Below, one piece after another: positions 8,816 through 18,775 of a stretch of 64,000 nt of DNA (position 1 is its first letter; each line of letters opens with the position of its first letter). This DNA comes from Streptosporangium amethystogenes. Lineage in GTDB: Bacteria > Actinomycetota > Actinomycetes > Streptosporangiales > Streptosporangiaceae. A program made the position numbers and the translations under genes. Where the stretch lies: positions 186,001 through 250,000 of the forward strand of contig NZ_JOEQ01000002.1 in the NCBI RefSeq assembly GCF_000721075.1, in the 5' to 3' direction. The notes under the pieces were generated by a model that did not search any database, was not told the DNA's origin, and saw only the letters and a program-made list of their open reading frames with translations.

Positions 8816-9835
8816 ATGAAACGACCGACGATCGCGGACGTCGCCAGACGAGCCGGGGTGTCCAAGGGGGCCGTCTCGTACGCGCTCAACGGGCAACCCG
8901 GCGTGTCGGAGAGCACCCGGGCCAGGATCCTGGCGATCGCCGAGGAGATCGGCTGGCGCCCCAACAGCGCGGCCCGCGCCCTGAACGGCGCGCGATCCCA
9001 CACCGTCGGCCTGGCCATGTGCCGCCCGGCGCGCACGCTCGGCGTGGAACCGTTCTTCATGGAGCTCATCAGCGGCATCGAGGGCGAGCTCTCGGCCCGC
9101 TCGTACGCGCTCATGTTGCAGGTGGTCTCCGACCACAGGCAGGAGGTCGCGGTCTACCGCCGCTGGTGGGGTGAGGGCCGCGTCGACGGCGCCATCCTGG
9201 TCGACCTGCGTGTGGGCGACCCCCGCATCCCCGAGTTCGAGTCACTCGGCCTGCCGGCCGTGGTGATCGGCCATCCGTCGGAGACCGGGTCGCTGCTGCC
9301 CGTGTGGTCCGACGACGGCGGCGCCGTCCACGAGGCCGTGGAGTATCTCGTCGCGCTCGGCCACCGCAGGATCGCCAGGGTCGCCGGGCTGCCGCGCCTG
9401 GCCCACACCGTGCTACGCGACCGCGCCTTCGCCGAAGCCTGTGACGGCGTCGCCGAGCAGGTGACCGTGCACACCGACTACACCGGCGAGGAGGGCGCCC
9501 GCGCCACCCGGCGCCTGCTGAGCTCGCCCTCCCGGCCCACCGCGATCGTCTACGACAACGACATCATGGCCGTCGCCGGACTGTCCGCCGCCCAGGACCT
9601 GCGCCTGGAGGTGCCTCGCGACCTGTCCATCGTCGCCTGGGACGACTCACCCCTCTCCCGGATCGTCCGCCCCCCACTCACCGCCCTGAGCCGCGACATC
9701 TCCGCCTACGGCGCCCACGCCGCCCGCCATCTCCTCGCCCTCGTGGCCGGCGAGAGCCCCCGCCCCTACGAGGACGAGGCCGCCCGCCTCACCCCCAGAG
9801 GCAGCACCGCTCCCCCGCCCGGGCGAGTCCGGTGA
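8816..9835 (+). CDS. LacI-family transcriptional regulator (CebR-like)
   Basis: This 339-aa repressor has an N-terminal helix-turn-helix (PTIADVARRAGVSKGAVSYA) and hinge (SAARALNGARSHTVGL), then a periplasmic-binding-protein-like effector domain with the family motifs GHRRIARVAG and SIVAWDDSPL. The ATG follows GGAGGAG. It is divergent from the operon and faces a perfect CebR-type box, so it most likely represses that operon until a disaccharide effector (mannobiose or cellobiose) binds. The effector identity is inference. The gene ends before a terminator-like hairpin shared with the convergent helicase gene. Confidence 0.92.
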   Translation: MKRPTIADVARRAGVSKGAVSYALNGQPGVSESTRARILAIAEEIGWRPNSAARALNGARSHTVGLAMCRPARTLGVEPFFMELISGIEGELSARSYALMLQVVSDHRQEVAVYRRWWGEGRVDGAILVDLRVGDPRIPEFESLGLPAVVIGHPSETGSLLPVWSDDGGAVHEAVEYLVALGHRRIARVAGLPRLAHTVLRDRAFAEACDGVAEQVTVHTDYTGEEGARATRRLLSSPSRPTAIVYDNDIMAVAGLSAAQDLRLEVPRDLSIVAWDDSPLSRIVRPPLTALSRDISAYGAHAARHLLALVAGESPRPYEDEAARLTPRGSTAPPPGRVR

Positions 9836-9911
9836 CGGCGGCCCTTCCATGGGACCGGGCCGGAGCACGGAGCGGCGGCGGTCCCGGCGGGTCGGGCCGT
9901 TCCAGACGAAA

Positions 9912-9939
9912 GGCCGGCACGGCGGATGCCGTACCGGCC
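9912..9939 (-). terminator. Hairpin terminator after the DEAD-box gene
   Basis: Two 12-base arms, GGCCGGCACGGC and GCCGTACCGGCC, pair with one mismatch around a GGAT loop. On the minus strand the stem is followed by TTTCGTCT, so it suits termination of the helicase transcript; it may also stop the convergent lacI transcript. Confidence 0.6.
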
Positions 9940-9960
9940 CTTCAGGGTGCTACGAGATGA

Positions 9961-11700
9961 TCAGCGACCGTAGCGGCTGCCGCCGCGCGGGGCGGAGCCG
10001 CGGCCGTCGGCGCGGAACTCGCCGCCGCGGAAACCGCCGCCCTGACGCTCACCGCGGAAGGGCTCACGCTCGCCCGCGGGACGCTCGGCGCGGAAGCCGC
10101 CACCGGCCGGGGCCGGACGGTCGGCACGGAACGGCTCACGCCGCTCGCCGCCGCGGTAGCCGCCACTCGCGGGACGCTCGGAGCGGAAGCCGCCACCGGC
10201 CGGGCGCTCACCGCGATCGGAGCGGTAGCCACCGCTCGCGGGACGCTCGGAGCGGAAGCCACCGCCGGCCGGGCGCTCGGAACGGTACTGGCCGCCGCCA
10301 CGGGAGTCGTCACCGAAGGAACGCTCACGGGGCGGCTGGCCCTCGCCGTGGGCGGGACGCTCGGAGCGGAAACGACGCGGGCCACGCCCGCCACCGTTGC
10401 CGCCGAAGCCGCCGCGCCCCTGGCGCTGCCTGCTGGCCGGAGCCGAGGGCTCCCAGACCGGGATCGGCTCACCGCTGGGGGTGCGCGCACCGGCGGACTC
10501 CTCCAGGCGCGGGTGGCCCGGGGCGACCCTGGTGCGGAACGGCTTGATGCCCGCGCGGCGGGTCATCGCGTCGGTGGAGCGGCGCTCGTTGGGGAGCACC
10601 AGCGTCATGACGGTGCCCTTCTCCCCGGCGCGGGCGGTGCGGCCGCCGCGGTGCAGGTAGCTCTTGTGGTCCTGGGGCGGGTCGACGTGCAGCACGAGGC
10701 TGATGTTGTCGACGTGGATGCCGCGGGCTGCGACGTCCGTGCAGACCAGGACGTTGATCGTGCCTTCCTTGAACTCGGCCAGGATGCGGGTGCGCTGGTT
10801 CTGGCGCTTGCCGCCGTGCAGGCCGCCGGCCTTGATGCCGACCTGGGCGAGCTGCTTGCACAGCCGGTCCACCCCGTGCTGGGTGCGCACGAAGATGATG
10901 GTCCGGCCCTCACGGTTGGCGATCTCGGCGGTCACCGGGAACTTGTCGTCGCGGTGCACCTCCAGCAGGTGGTGCTCCATGGTGTCGACCGAGGAGGCGG
11001 CCGGGGCCATGGAGTGGGTCACCGGGTTGGTGAGGAAGCGACGGACGAGCTTGTCCACGTCACCGTCGAGGGTCGCGGAGAAGAGCAGGCGCTGGCTGTC
11101 GGCCGGGGTCTGCTGCAGGATCGCGCTGACGACCGGGAAGAAGCCGAGGTCGCACATGTGGTCGGCCTCGTCGAGGATCGTCACCTGGACCTCGTCCAGC
11201 ATGCACTCACCCTGCTGCATGAGGTCGGTCAGGCGGCCGGGGGTGGCCACGACGACCTCGACACCGCGGCGCAGCGCCTCGATCTGGCGGCCCATGGACA
11301 TGCCGCCGACGACGGTCTTCATCCGCAACGACAGGCCGCGGCCGAGGGGCTCCAGCGCGTCGGTCACCTGCATGGCGAGCTCGCGGGTCGGCACCAGCAC
11401 GACGGCCAGCGGGTGGCCGGGACGCGCCTTGGCCCCGGCGATGCGGGTCATCATGGGCAGGCCGAAGGCGAGCGTCTTGCCCGAGCCGGTCTGGCCGCGG
11501 CCGAGCACGTCGTGACCAGCGAGGATGTCGGGGATCGTGGCCCGCTGGATGGGGAAGGGACTGTCGATGCCCGCACGGGAGAGACCGGTCACCAGCGGCT
11601 TCGGCAGACCGAGAAGGGTGAACTCGGACGTGCCTGCGGGGGCCTGGGAGATTTCGGTGATTTCGGTGATTTCGGGCAGAACAGCGTCAAGCATGGTCAC
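9961..11700 (-). CDS. DEAD-box ATP-dependent RNA helicase with RG-rich tail
   Basis: This 579-aa RNA helicase shows the full motif set in order: a Q motif (FPIQRATIP), Walker A GQTGSGKT, PTRELA, ATPGRL, DEAD, SAT, then in the second RecA domain TDVAARGIH and HRGGRTARAGEKG. The last roughly 120 residues are a low-complexity Arg/Gly/Glu/Pro tail, likely an RNA-binding disordered region. The frame gives a GTG start (11700) with AAAGG eleven bases upstream; an ATG two codons later is a weaker option. Related proteins act in cold-shock RNA remodelling, ribosome assembly or RNA decay. A long leader with two perfect hairpins precedes it. Confidence 0.93.
   Translation of the reverse strand: MTMLDAVLPEITEITEISQAPAGTSEFTLLGLPKPLVTGLSRAGIDSPFPIQRATIPDILAGHDVLGRGQTGSGKTLAFGLPMMTRIAGAKARPGHPLAVVLVPTRELAMQVTDALEPLGRGLSLRMKTVVGGMSMGRQIEALRRGVEVVVATPGRLTDLMQQGECMLDEVQVTILDEADHMCDLGFFPVVSAILQQTPADSQRLLFSATLDGDVDKLVRRFLTNPVTHSMAPAASSVDTMEHHLLEVHRDDKFPVTAEIANREGRTIIFVRTQHGVDRLCKQLAQVGIKAGGLHGGKRQNQRTRILAEFKEGTINVLVCTDVAARGIHVDNISLVLHVDPPQDHKSYLHRGGRTARAGEKGTVMTLVLPNERRSTDAMTRRAGIKPFRTRVAPGHPRLEESAGARTPSGEPIPVWEPSAPASRQRQGRGGFGGNGGGRGPRRFRSERPAHGEGQPPRERSFGDDSRGGGQYRSERPAGGGFRSERPASGGYRSDRGERPAGGGFRSERPASGGYRGGERREPFRADRPAPAGGGFRAERPAGEREPFRGERQGGGFRGGEFRADGRGSAPRGGSRYGR
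9970..10330 (-). repeat. Tandem degenerate repeats coding for the helicase RG-rich tail
   Basis: The coding DNA repeats units translating to variants of GGGFRSERPA and SGGYRSDRGERPA, roughly 12 to 17 residues each, about six to eight copies. The repeats are protein-coding and not CRISPR; they vary at wobble positions, consistent with selection for the peptide pattern. Confidence 0.75.
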
Positions 11701-12061
11701 GAAGACTCGTGCCTTTCGATAGAAGAACGGGGCACGTCACTTCTGCGAAAGGACGAGCCTGGAACGCGCGGCCTGAGGCCGCGCTTGATCAACACCCACA
11801 TCGGGGCGGTAGTGCGGTGCAAGTCGAGGCGCACCGCACGGGGCGGGTCTAGCTTACCCGCACGCAGTCAAACCACGATCAAGCATACCCGGCGTTCGCA
11901 GTGCCGAGTTCGGTCGGGGCGTCCGGCGTGAACCGGCCGCTTGTCCGTCGATTGGAGCCAACGCTCCCGGCCGGGCTTTTCTTCCCGGCCTCCGAGATCC
12001 TCTCACACAATCGGGCACGGCCCGAACCCGGGGGGGCGCGAGCCGTACCGGCGTCCGCGTC
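11701..12061 (-). promoter_or_regulatory. Structured leader of the DEAD-box gene and intergenic region
   Basis: No gene is seen here. Two perfect hairpins lie upstream of the helicase: GCGCGGCC-TGA-GGCCGCGC (11766-11784) and GTGCGGTGC-10 nt-GCACCGCAC (11812-11839). A further 7-bp stem GGCCGGG/CCCGGCC (11969-11990), 72 bp beyond the end of sufT, may terminate the suf operon. I could not fix the helicase promoter; TTGACT near 11868 is a possible -35. Confidence 0.45.
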
Positions 12062-12436
12062 TCAGACGTTGAAGCCGAGCATCCGAAGCTGCTCGCGGCC
12101 CTCGTCGGTGATCTTGTCCGGGCCCCACGGCGGGAGCCAGACCCAGTTGATCCTCACGTCGGAGACCATGCCGTCCAGGGCCGAGTGCGCCTGGTCCTCG
12201 ATGACGTCGGTCAGCGGGCAGGCCGCGCTGGTCAGCGTCATGTCGATGGTGGCGACCGGCAGGGTGTCCCCCTCGCCCCCCTCAGCGGGGTCGAGGTGGA
12301 GCCCGTAGATCAGGCCCAGGTCGACGACGTTGATGCCGAGCTCGGGGTCCACAACGTCCTTGAGGGCCTCCATGACCTCGTCATGGGTGGTGTCCCCGTC
12401 GTACGCCGTGGTCGGCGTCTCAACAGCCTTGCTCAT
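12062..12436 (-). CDS. sufT: SufT/MIP18-family Fe-S assembly protein
   Basis: This 124-aa MIP18 (DUF59) domain protein has the hallmark DPELGINVVDLGLIY near residue 30 and the conserved Cys in TSAACPLTD. SufT-type proteins help Fe-S cluster maturation or transfer. Its ATG overlaps the sufU stop as ATGA, with GAGGAG upstream, and it is the last gene of the suf operon. Related domains occur in PaaD of phenylacetate catabolism, but the suf context decides here. Confidence 0.9.
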   Translation of the reverse strand: MSKAVETPTTAYDGDTTHDEVMEALKDVVDPELGINVVDLGLIYGLHLDPAEGGEGDTLPVATIDMTLTSAACPLTDVIEDQAHSALDGMVSDVRINWVWLPPWGPDKITDEGREQLRMLGFNV

Positions 12437-12870
12437 TTCGTGCTCCTCACGACCGCGTCCTTGTAGGCCATCCAGGCCAGTAGCGCGCACTTCACCCGGG
12501 CGGGGAACTTCGCGACCCCGGCGAAGGCCACGGCATCGCCCAGCACGTCCTCGTCCGCCTCGATCTTTCCCCTGCTCTGCATGAGCCGGGTGAACTCCTC
12601 CACGACGCCGAGCGAGTCGTCGACGGTCGAGCCGGTGGCCAGCTCGTGCAGCACCGAGGCCGCGGCCTGGCTGATGGAACAGCCCTGCCCATCGTAGGAG
12701 ACGTCCTCGACCTTGCCGCCGTCGCCCAGTTTCACCCGCATGGTGATCTCGTCGCCGCACGTCGGGTTCACATGGTGGACCTCGGCGTCGTACGGGTCGC
12801 GAAGACCCCTCCCCTGCGGGTGTTTGTAGTGCTCCAGGATCAACTCCTGGTACATGGACTCGGCGATCAT
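12433..12870 (-). CDS. sufU: SufU Fe-S assembly / sulfur-transfer protein
   Basis: This 145-aa IscU-like protein carries the three conserved Cys residues in NPTCGDEI, GQGCSIS and VKCALL. In Gram-positive bacteria SufU is a zinc protein that accepts sulfur from SufS and passes it to SufBCD. The ATG at 12870 is preceded by AAGGTGAG. It lies 118 bp after sufS, the only sizeable gap inside the operon, and overlaps sufT by 4 bases. Confidence 0.93.
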   Translation of the reverse strand: MIAESMYQELILEHYKHPQGRGLRDPYDAEVHHVNPTCGDEITMRVKLGDGGKVEDVSYDGQGCSISQAAASVLHELATGSTVDDSLGVVEEFTRLMQSRGKIEADEDVLGDAVAFAGVAKFPARVKCALLAWMAYKDAVVRSTK

Positions 12871-12988
12871 AGGGTCGTGCTCACCTTCTCGTTCGCTGCG
12901 CCGTACGCTCGCGCGTCGCCGGGCGCCGTGCCGTGGGCGTGTGGCGCCCGCCATTCGCTCGCCCGCCGGCTCGACTGCTCGGGCATGG

Positions 12989-14250
12989 CTAGGCGAACAC
13001 CTTCCGCACGTGGTGGAGGCCGCGGACCAGAGCGTCGATCTCGGCCGTTGTGTTGTACAGGTAGAAGGACGCCCGCGTGGTCGCGGGAATTCCGAATCGC
13101 AGATGGAGCGGACGGGCGCAGTGGTGCCCCACCCGCACCGCCACGCCGAAGTTGTCATCCAGGATCTGCCCGACGTCGTGCGGGTGAATCCCCTCCAGCG
13201 TGAACGAGACGGTGCCGCCGCGGTCGGCGAGGTCCAGCGGGCCGATCACCTTCAGGCCCGGGATCTCTCCCAGCGCACCGAGCGTGTAGGCGGTGAGCTC
13301 GTGCTCGTGCCGGACGACGGCGTCCATCCCGATCTCGGACAGGTAGTCGACCGCGACACCGAGGCCGACCGCCTCGACGATCGGCGGCGTACCCGCCTCG
13401 AACTTGTGCGGCGCGGGCGCGTAGGTCGAGCGGTCCATCCAGACCGCCTCGATCATCTCACCGCCGCCCAGGAACGGCGGCATGGCCTCCAGCAGTTCCG
13501 CACGGGCCCACAGCACGCCGATCCCCGAGGGGCCGACGACCTTGTGGCCGGTGAAGGCCAGGAAGTCGACGCCCAGCGCGGCCACGTCCACCTGCTGGTG
13601 GGGCACCGACTGCGAGGCGTCGAGCATCATCAGCGCGCCGACCTCGCGGACCCTGGCGAGCACCGGGGCGACCGGGTTGACCGTGCCCAGCACGTTCGAC
13701 TGGTGCACGATCGAGACGATCTTCGTGCGCTCGGTGACGAGCTCGTCGAGGTTCGACAGGTCCAGGCGGCCGGAGTCGGTGACGGAGAACCAGCGCAACG
13801 TCGCACCCGTGCGCTGCGCGAGCATCTGCCACGGCACGATGTTGGAGTGGTGCTCCATCTCGGAGATGACGATCTCGTCTCCGGGGCCGAGGCGGAAGCG
13901 CGGGTCCTCACCGATGGGGTTGCCGAAGGCGTACGCCACCAGGTTGAGCGCCTCGGAGGCGTTCTTGGTGAAGACGATCTCGTCGCGGTCGGGCGCGCCG
14001 ACGAAGGCGGCGACCTTGTCCCTGGCGTTCTCGTACGCCTCGGTGGACTCGGCGCCCAGCGCGTGCATGGCGCGGCCGACGTTGGCGTAGTGCATCGCCA
14101 TGTGCTCGCGCATCGCCTCGACCACCTGGGTCGGCTTCTGCGCGGAGTTGCCCGAGTCGAGATAGATCAGCGGCCTGCCGCCGGGAAGCTCTCGGGAGAG
14201 GACCGGGAAGTCCTTCCTGATCCTCTCCACGTCAAGGCCGGTGTCCACCA

Positions 14251-14251
<1 letters not shown>
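12989..14251 (-). CDS. sufS: Cysteine desulfurase SufS
   Basis: This 420-aa PLP-dependent group II cysteine desulfurase supplies sulfur for cluster assembly. The PLP Lys sits in FTGHKVVGPSGIG and the catalytic Cys in VGHHCARPL; YLDSGNSAQKP is the usual N-terminal substrate region. The ATG shares one base with the sufC stop (TGATG). Length and all key residues fit the family. Confidence 0.96.
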
Positions 14252-15024
<773 letters not shown>

Positions 15025-15026
15025 TT

Positions 15027-15344
15027 TTATGACTCCTTCGAGAGCGAGACGAGGACGTCATCGCCGTCGATCTTGACTCGGTAGACGGGGACGGGCTTGA
15101 TGGCGGGCGGACCGGTGGGCTTGCCCGAACGCAGGTCGAAGCACGAACCGTGCAGCCAGCACTCCAGGGTGCCGTCGTAGACCTCGCCCTCGCTGAGTTT
15201 CACCTCCGCGTGGGAGCACACGTCGTGCAGCGCGTAGACCTCATCGCCCCGGCGGACCAGGGCGACGGGGGTCTCACCCACCTCGACGCCGATCACGCCC
15301 TCGTCGGGGATGTCGGCGAGCTTGCAGACCTTCTCGAACGTCAC
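15027..15344 (-). CDS. Rieske-type [2Fe-2S] ferredoxin in the suf operon
   Basis: This 105-aa protein is one small Rieske domain with ligands CSH (near residue 44) and CWLH (near residue 64), as in NirD-like and dioxygenase ferredoxin proteins. It is embedded between sufD and sufC, a usual place in actinobacterial suf operons, and may supply electrons for cluster assembly; the role is inferred. The GTG start overlaps the sufD stop as GTGA. Confidence 0.92.
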   Translation of the reverse strand: MTFEKVCKLADIPDEGVIGVEVGETPVALVRRGDEVYALHDVCSHAEVKLSEGEVYDGTLECWLHGSCFDLRSGKPTGPPAIKPVPVYRVKIDGDDVLVSLSKES

Positions 15345-16462
15345 TTCTCAAGCTCCGCCTCGACCCGGGCGAGCACCCGCTCGCGAAGCTCGGAGACCTC
15401 GATCTTCTCCACCAGTTGCGCGAAGAAGCCCCTGATGACGAGGCGACGCGCGTCCTCGTAGGGGATCCCGCGGGCCTGCAGGTAGAAGAGGTGCTCGTCG
15501 TCGAGGCGGCCGGAGGTGCTGGCGTGGCCGGCACCGGTGACCTCTCCGGTGAGGATCTCCAGGTTGGGCACCGAGTCGGCGCGAGCGCCGTCGGTGAGCA
15601 GCAGGTTGCGGTTGAGCTCGTAGGTGTCGGTGCCCTCGGCCTCGACCCGGATGATGACGTCGCCGATCCAGACCGCGTGGGCGTCCTGACCCTGCAGCGC
15701 GCCGCGGTAGTCGACGTTGCTCCGACAGTCGGGCCGGGAGTGGTCGACGAGCAGGCGGTGCTCCAGGTGCTGGCCGGCGTCGACGAAGTAGAGGCCGTTC
15801 AGCTCGGCGTCGCCGCCGGGGCCGGAGTAGGAGACCGACGGGGAGAGCCGGACCAGGTCGCCTCCGAGGGTGACCACGAAGCTGCGGAAGGTCGCGTCCT
15901 TGGCGAGCAGGGCGTGGTGGTGGGAGACGTGCACGGCGTCGTCCGCCCAGTCCTGCAGGCTGATGACCTTGAGCGTGGCGCCCTCGCCCACGACGAACTC
16001 GACGTTGTCGGCGTAGAGCGCGCTGCCCTGGTGGTCGAGGACGACCACGGCCTCGGCCATCGGCTCCAGCTTCACGACCGTGTGGCCGTAGGCGGCGCCC
16101 CGGCCGGACCCGGTGAGGGTGACCACGGTCGGGGTGGAGGCGACGGCCTCGCGCGCCACCGTGATCACGGTGGCCTTCTCGAAGGAGGCGTAGGCCTGGG
16201 CGCTGACCCGGTCGGCGGGCACGTAGGCCCGGCCGAGCCGCGCGTCGTCACGGCCGACGGTCTCCACGGTGACCTCGGGGGCGGCGTCGACGTGCACGAC
16301 CACGTTCGCGGAGGCCGCGACGCCCTCGTGCAGGCCCTTGAGCCGGGAGAGCGGGGTGAAGCGCCACTCCTCCTCCCGGCCGGTCGGGACCGCGAAGTCC
16401 GCCACGTCGTACGAGGCCTTCTCGTGGAGCGTCGACAGGGGTTTGGCGGTGTCGAGACCCAT
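15341..16462 (-). CDS. sufD: Fe-S assembly protein SufD
   Basis: This 373-aa SufB/SufD-family scaffold subunit has the right-handed beta-helix core and the C-terminal signature region LQARGIPYEDARRLVIRGFFAQ. SufD pairs with SufB and SufC. The ATG at 16462 has GGAAGGAG ten bases upstream and shares a base with the sufB stop; longer upstream reading of the frame is a shadow of sufB. Confidence 0.95.
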   Translation of the reverse strand: MGLDTAKPLSTLHEKASYDVADFAVPTGREEEWRFTPLSRLKGLHEGVAASANVVVHVDAAPEVTVETVGRDDARLGRAYVPADRVSAQAYASFEKATVITVAREAVASTPTVVTLTGSGRGAAYGHTVVKLEPMAEAVVVLDHQGSALYADNVEFVVGEGATLKVISLQDWADDAVHVSHHHALLAKDATFRSFVVTLGGDLVRLSPSVSYSGPGGDAELNGLYFVDAGQHLEHRLLVDHSRPDCRSNVDYRGALQGQDAHAVWIGDVIIRVEAEGTDTYELNRNLLLTDGARADSVPNLEILTGEVTGAGHASTSGRLDDEHLFYLQARGIPYEDARRLVIRGFFAQLVEKIEVSELRERVLARVEAELEK

Positions 16463-17874
16463 CAGCCGACGGCTCCTTCCATCTGCAGTTCGATCAGGCG
16501 GTTCAGCTCCAGGGCGTACTCCATCGGGAGCTCGCGGGCGATCGGCTCGACGAAGCCCCGCACGATCATCGCCATGGCCTCGTCCTCGCCCATGCCGCGG
16601 CTCATCAGGTAGAAGAGCTGGTCGTCGGAGACCTTGGAGACGGTGGCCTCGTGCCCCATGGAGACGTCGTCCTCGCGCACGTCCACGTAGGGGTAGGTGT
16701 CGGAGCGGCTGATCTGGTCGACGAGCAGCGCGTCGCACTTGACGGTGCTGGCACTGCCGTACGCGCCCTCCTCGATCTGGACCAGACCGCGGTAGGAGGT
16801 GCGGCCGCCGCCCCTGGCGACGGACTTGGAGATCACCGAGGAGCTGGTGTTCGGTGCGAGGTGCACCATCTTGGAACCGGCGTCCTGGTGCTGGCCCTCA
16901 CCGGCGAAGGCGACGCTGAGGGTCTCGCCCTTGGCGTGCTCGCCCATCAGGTAGACGGCCGGGTACTTCATGGTGACCTTGGAACCGATGTTGCCGTCGA
17001 CCCACTCCATGGTCGCGCCCTCGTACGCCACGGCGCGCTTGGTGACCAGGTTGTAGACGTTGTTCGACCAGTTCTGGATGGTCGTGTAGCGGCAGCGCGC
17101 GCCCTTCTTCACGATGATCTCCACGACCGCGCTGTGCAGCGAGTCCGAGGAGTAGATCGGCGCGGTGCAGCCCTCGACGTAGTGGACGTAGGAGTTCTCG
17201 TCCACGATGATCAGGGTCCGCTCGAACTGGCCCATGTTCTCGGTGTTGATCCGGAAGTAGGCCTGGAGCGGGATCTCCACGTTGACGTTCGGCGGCACGT
17301 AGATGAAGCTGCCGCCGCTCCAGGTCGCCGTGTTCAGCGCGGCGAACTTGTTGTCGCCGACGGGGATCACGGTCCCGAAGTACTCCTTGAAGATCTCCTC
17401 GTGCTCCTTGAGGGCGGTGTCGGTGTCGACGAAGATGACACCCTTCTCCTCAAGGTCCTCACGGATCTTGTGGTAGACCACCTCGGACTCGTACTGGGCG
17501 GCGACGCCGGCGACCAGGCGCTGCTTCTCCGCCTCGGGGATGCCGAGCTTGTCGTAGGTGTTCTTGATGTCGTCGGGCAGGTCCTCCCATGAGGCGGCCT
17601 GCTTCTCGGTCGAGCGCACGAAGTACTTGATGTTGTCGAAGTCGATCCCGCTGAGGTCGGAGCCCCAGTTCGGCATGGGCTTCTTGCCGAACAGGCGCAG
17701 CCCCTTCAGGCGAAGGTCCAGCATCCACTCCGGCTCGTTCTTCAGCGCGGAGATATTGCGGACGACCTCTTCGGACAGGCCGCGTCGAGCCGTCGCTCCC
17801 GCGGCGTCCGAGTCGGCCCAGCCGAACTTGTAATTCCCGAGGCCTTCCAGCTCCGGGCGGTCGGTGACAGTCAC
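16462..17874 (-). CDS. sufB: Fe-S assembly protein SufB
   Basis: This 470-aa core scaffold subunit has [15 protein letters not shown] and [13 protein letters not shown] near the N-terminus, and the conserved Cys in VEGCTAPIY and VKCDALL. The cluster is assembled at the SufB-SufD interface. The GTG start (17872-17874) overlaps the sufR stop as GTGA, with AAGGAG upstream, and gives the usual family length; the longer frame extends into sufR. Confidence 0.96.
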   Translation of the reverse strand: MTVTDRPELEGLGNYKFGWADSDAAGATARRGLSEEVVRNISALKNEPEWMLDLRLKGLRLFGKKPMPNWGSDLSGIDFDNIKYFVRSTEKQAASWEDLPDDIKNTYDKLGIPEAEKQRLVAGVAAQYESEVVYHKIREDLEEKGVIFVDTDTALKEHEEIFKEYFGTVIPVGDNKFAALNTATWSGGSFIYVPPNVNVEIPLQAYFRINTENMGQFERTLIIVDENSYVHYVEGCTAPIYSSDSLHSAVVEIIVKKGARCRYTTIQNWSNNVYNLVTKRAVAYEGATMEWVDGNIGSKVTMKYPAVYLMGEHAKGETLSVAFAGEGQHQDAGSKMVHLAPNTSSSVISKSVARGGGRTSYRGLVQIEEGAYGSASTVKCDALLVDQISRSDTYPYVDVREDDVSMGHEATVSKVSDDQLFYLMSRGMGEDEAMAMIVRGFVEPIARELPMEYALELNRLIELQMEGAVG

Positions 17875-18680
17875 CTTCCGGTCTCCTTGCTCGATATGTC
17901 GATCGTTTCGTGGGTTGCTGGTGATGGCACCGGCGTGGATGCCGAGACGTTCGTCGCGCGCTCCCTCGCGCCCGGCCCGGAATCCCGGTGGGGACTCACG
18001 TGCGTGGTGCACACGCCGTCGCCGTGGGCGATGGTCGCGAGCCGCTGCACAGGAGTGTCGAGAATGCGCGCGAACGCCTCCGTCTCGGCCTCGCACAGCT
18101 GCGGGAACTCCGCGGCCACGTGCGCCACCGGGCAGTGGTGCTGGCACAGCTGTTCACCACCGAGGCTGGCCCTGCTCGCCGAGGCGGCGTAGCCGTCGGC
18201 CGACAGCGCCTCGGCCAGGACGCGCACCCGCTGGTCCGCGGGGACCTCGCGCATCTCCGGCCGCAGGCGGGCGACCAGGCCGGCCACCTGTGATCGGGCG
18301 AACTCCGCGACGGCCTCCTCGCCCACGCGCTCGGCCAGGAAACGCAGCGCGCTCCCGGCGAGACCGTCGTAGGCGTGCTCGAAGGCGCTCCGGCCGGCGT
18401 CCGTTATGGCGAACAGCTTGGCGGGCCGGCCGCGCCCGCGCTGGCCCCGTGGCCTGGCGGTGCGCGCCTCGGCCATTCCCTCGGCCAGCAGTGCGTCCAG
18501 GTGTCTGCGGACCGCGGCGGGGGTGAGACCCAGCCGCTCGCCGAGAGCGGCGGCGGTGACGGGTCCGTGCTCCAGGATGAGCCGGGCGACACGCGCTCGC
18601 GTGCTGCGCTCGGCGGACACGGCGGAGGGCCGCACGATGGCGGCTCCCTCGGTGCCCTGCATCCCGGTCACGTATTTCAC
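17871..18680 (-). CDS. sufR: SufR, Fe-S-sensing repressor of the suf operon
   Basis: This DeoR/ArsR-like winged-helix regulator has its DNA-binding helices around [20 protein letters not shown]. Cluster ligands are the Cys residues in [10 protein letters not shown] and FPQLCEAE, plus a further Cys in GDGVCTTH. With a cluster bound it represses suf. The longest frame starts at GTG 18680 and has no clear Shine-Dalgarno site; the GTG at 18671 or ATG at 18662 are alternatives. A SufR-like inverted repeat overlaps the longest start, suggesting autoregulation. Confidence 0.93.
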   Translation of the reverse strand: MKYVTGMQGTEGAAIVRPSAVSAERSTRARVARLILEHGPVTAAALGERLGLTPAAVRRHLDALLAEGMAEARTARPRGQRGRGRPAKLFAITDAGRSAFEHAYDGLAGSALRFLAERVGEEAVAEFARSQVAGLVARLRPEMREVPADQRVRVLAEALSADGYAASASRASLGGEQLCQHHCPVAHVAAEFPQLCEAETEAFARILDTPVQRLATIAHGDGVCTTHVSPHRDSGPGARERATNVSASTPVPSPATHETIDISSKETGR

Positions 18681-18691
18681 AACATCAGTGT
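18677..18691 (-). promoter_or_regulatory. Candidate SufR operator
   Basis: On the minus strand the sequence is ACACT-GATGT-TGTGA, matching the ACACT-N5-TGTGA pattern that I recall being reported for mycobacterial SufR. It overlaps the first possible start codon of sufR, where binding would block the operon. Confidence 0.5.
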
Positions 18692-18756
18692 GCCGTAATT
18701 GCTTCCCGAGTTACAAACCAATGTTCAGTCGCCTCAAATGCGATTTGTCACTCAGG

Positions 18757-18775
18757 TAAGGCTTAGCTAACCTGC
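18757..18775. promoter_or_regulatory. Possible iron box (DtxR/IdeR type)
   Basis: TAAGGCTTAGCTAACCTGC matches 13 of 19 positions of the IdeR/DmdR consensus TTAGGTTAGGCTAACCTAA. It lies about 80 bp upstream of sufR and overlaps the stop of the MFS gene. Iron control of suf is plausible but the match is imperfect. Confidence 0.35.

Noticed and set aside
9970..10330. Regularly spaced repeats that could suggest a CRISPR array
   Set aside because: They are in-frame codon repeats for an Arg/Gly-rich protein tail, with no constant repeat and unique spacers.
10348..11931. 527-codon plus-strand frame over the DEAD-box gene
   Set aside because: Antisense shadow; all helicase motifs are on the minus strand.
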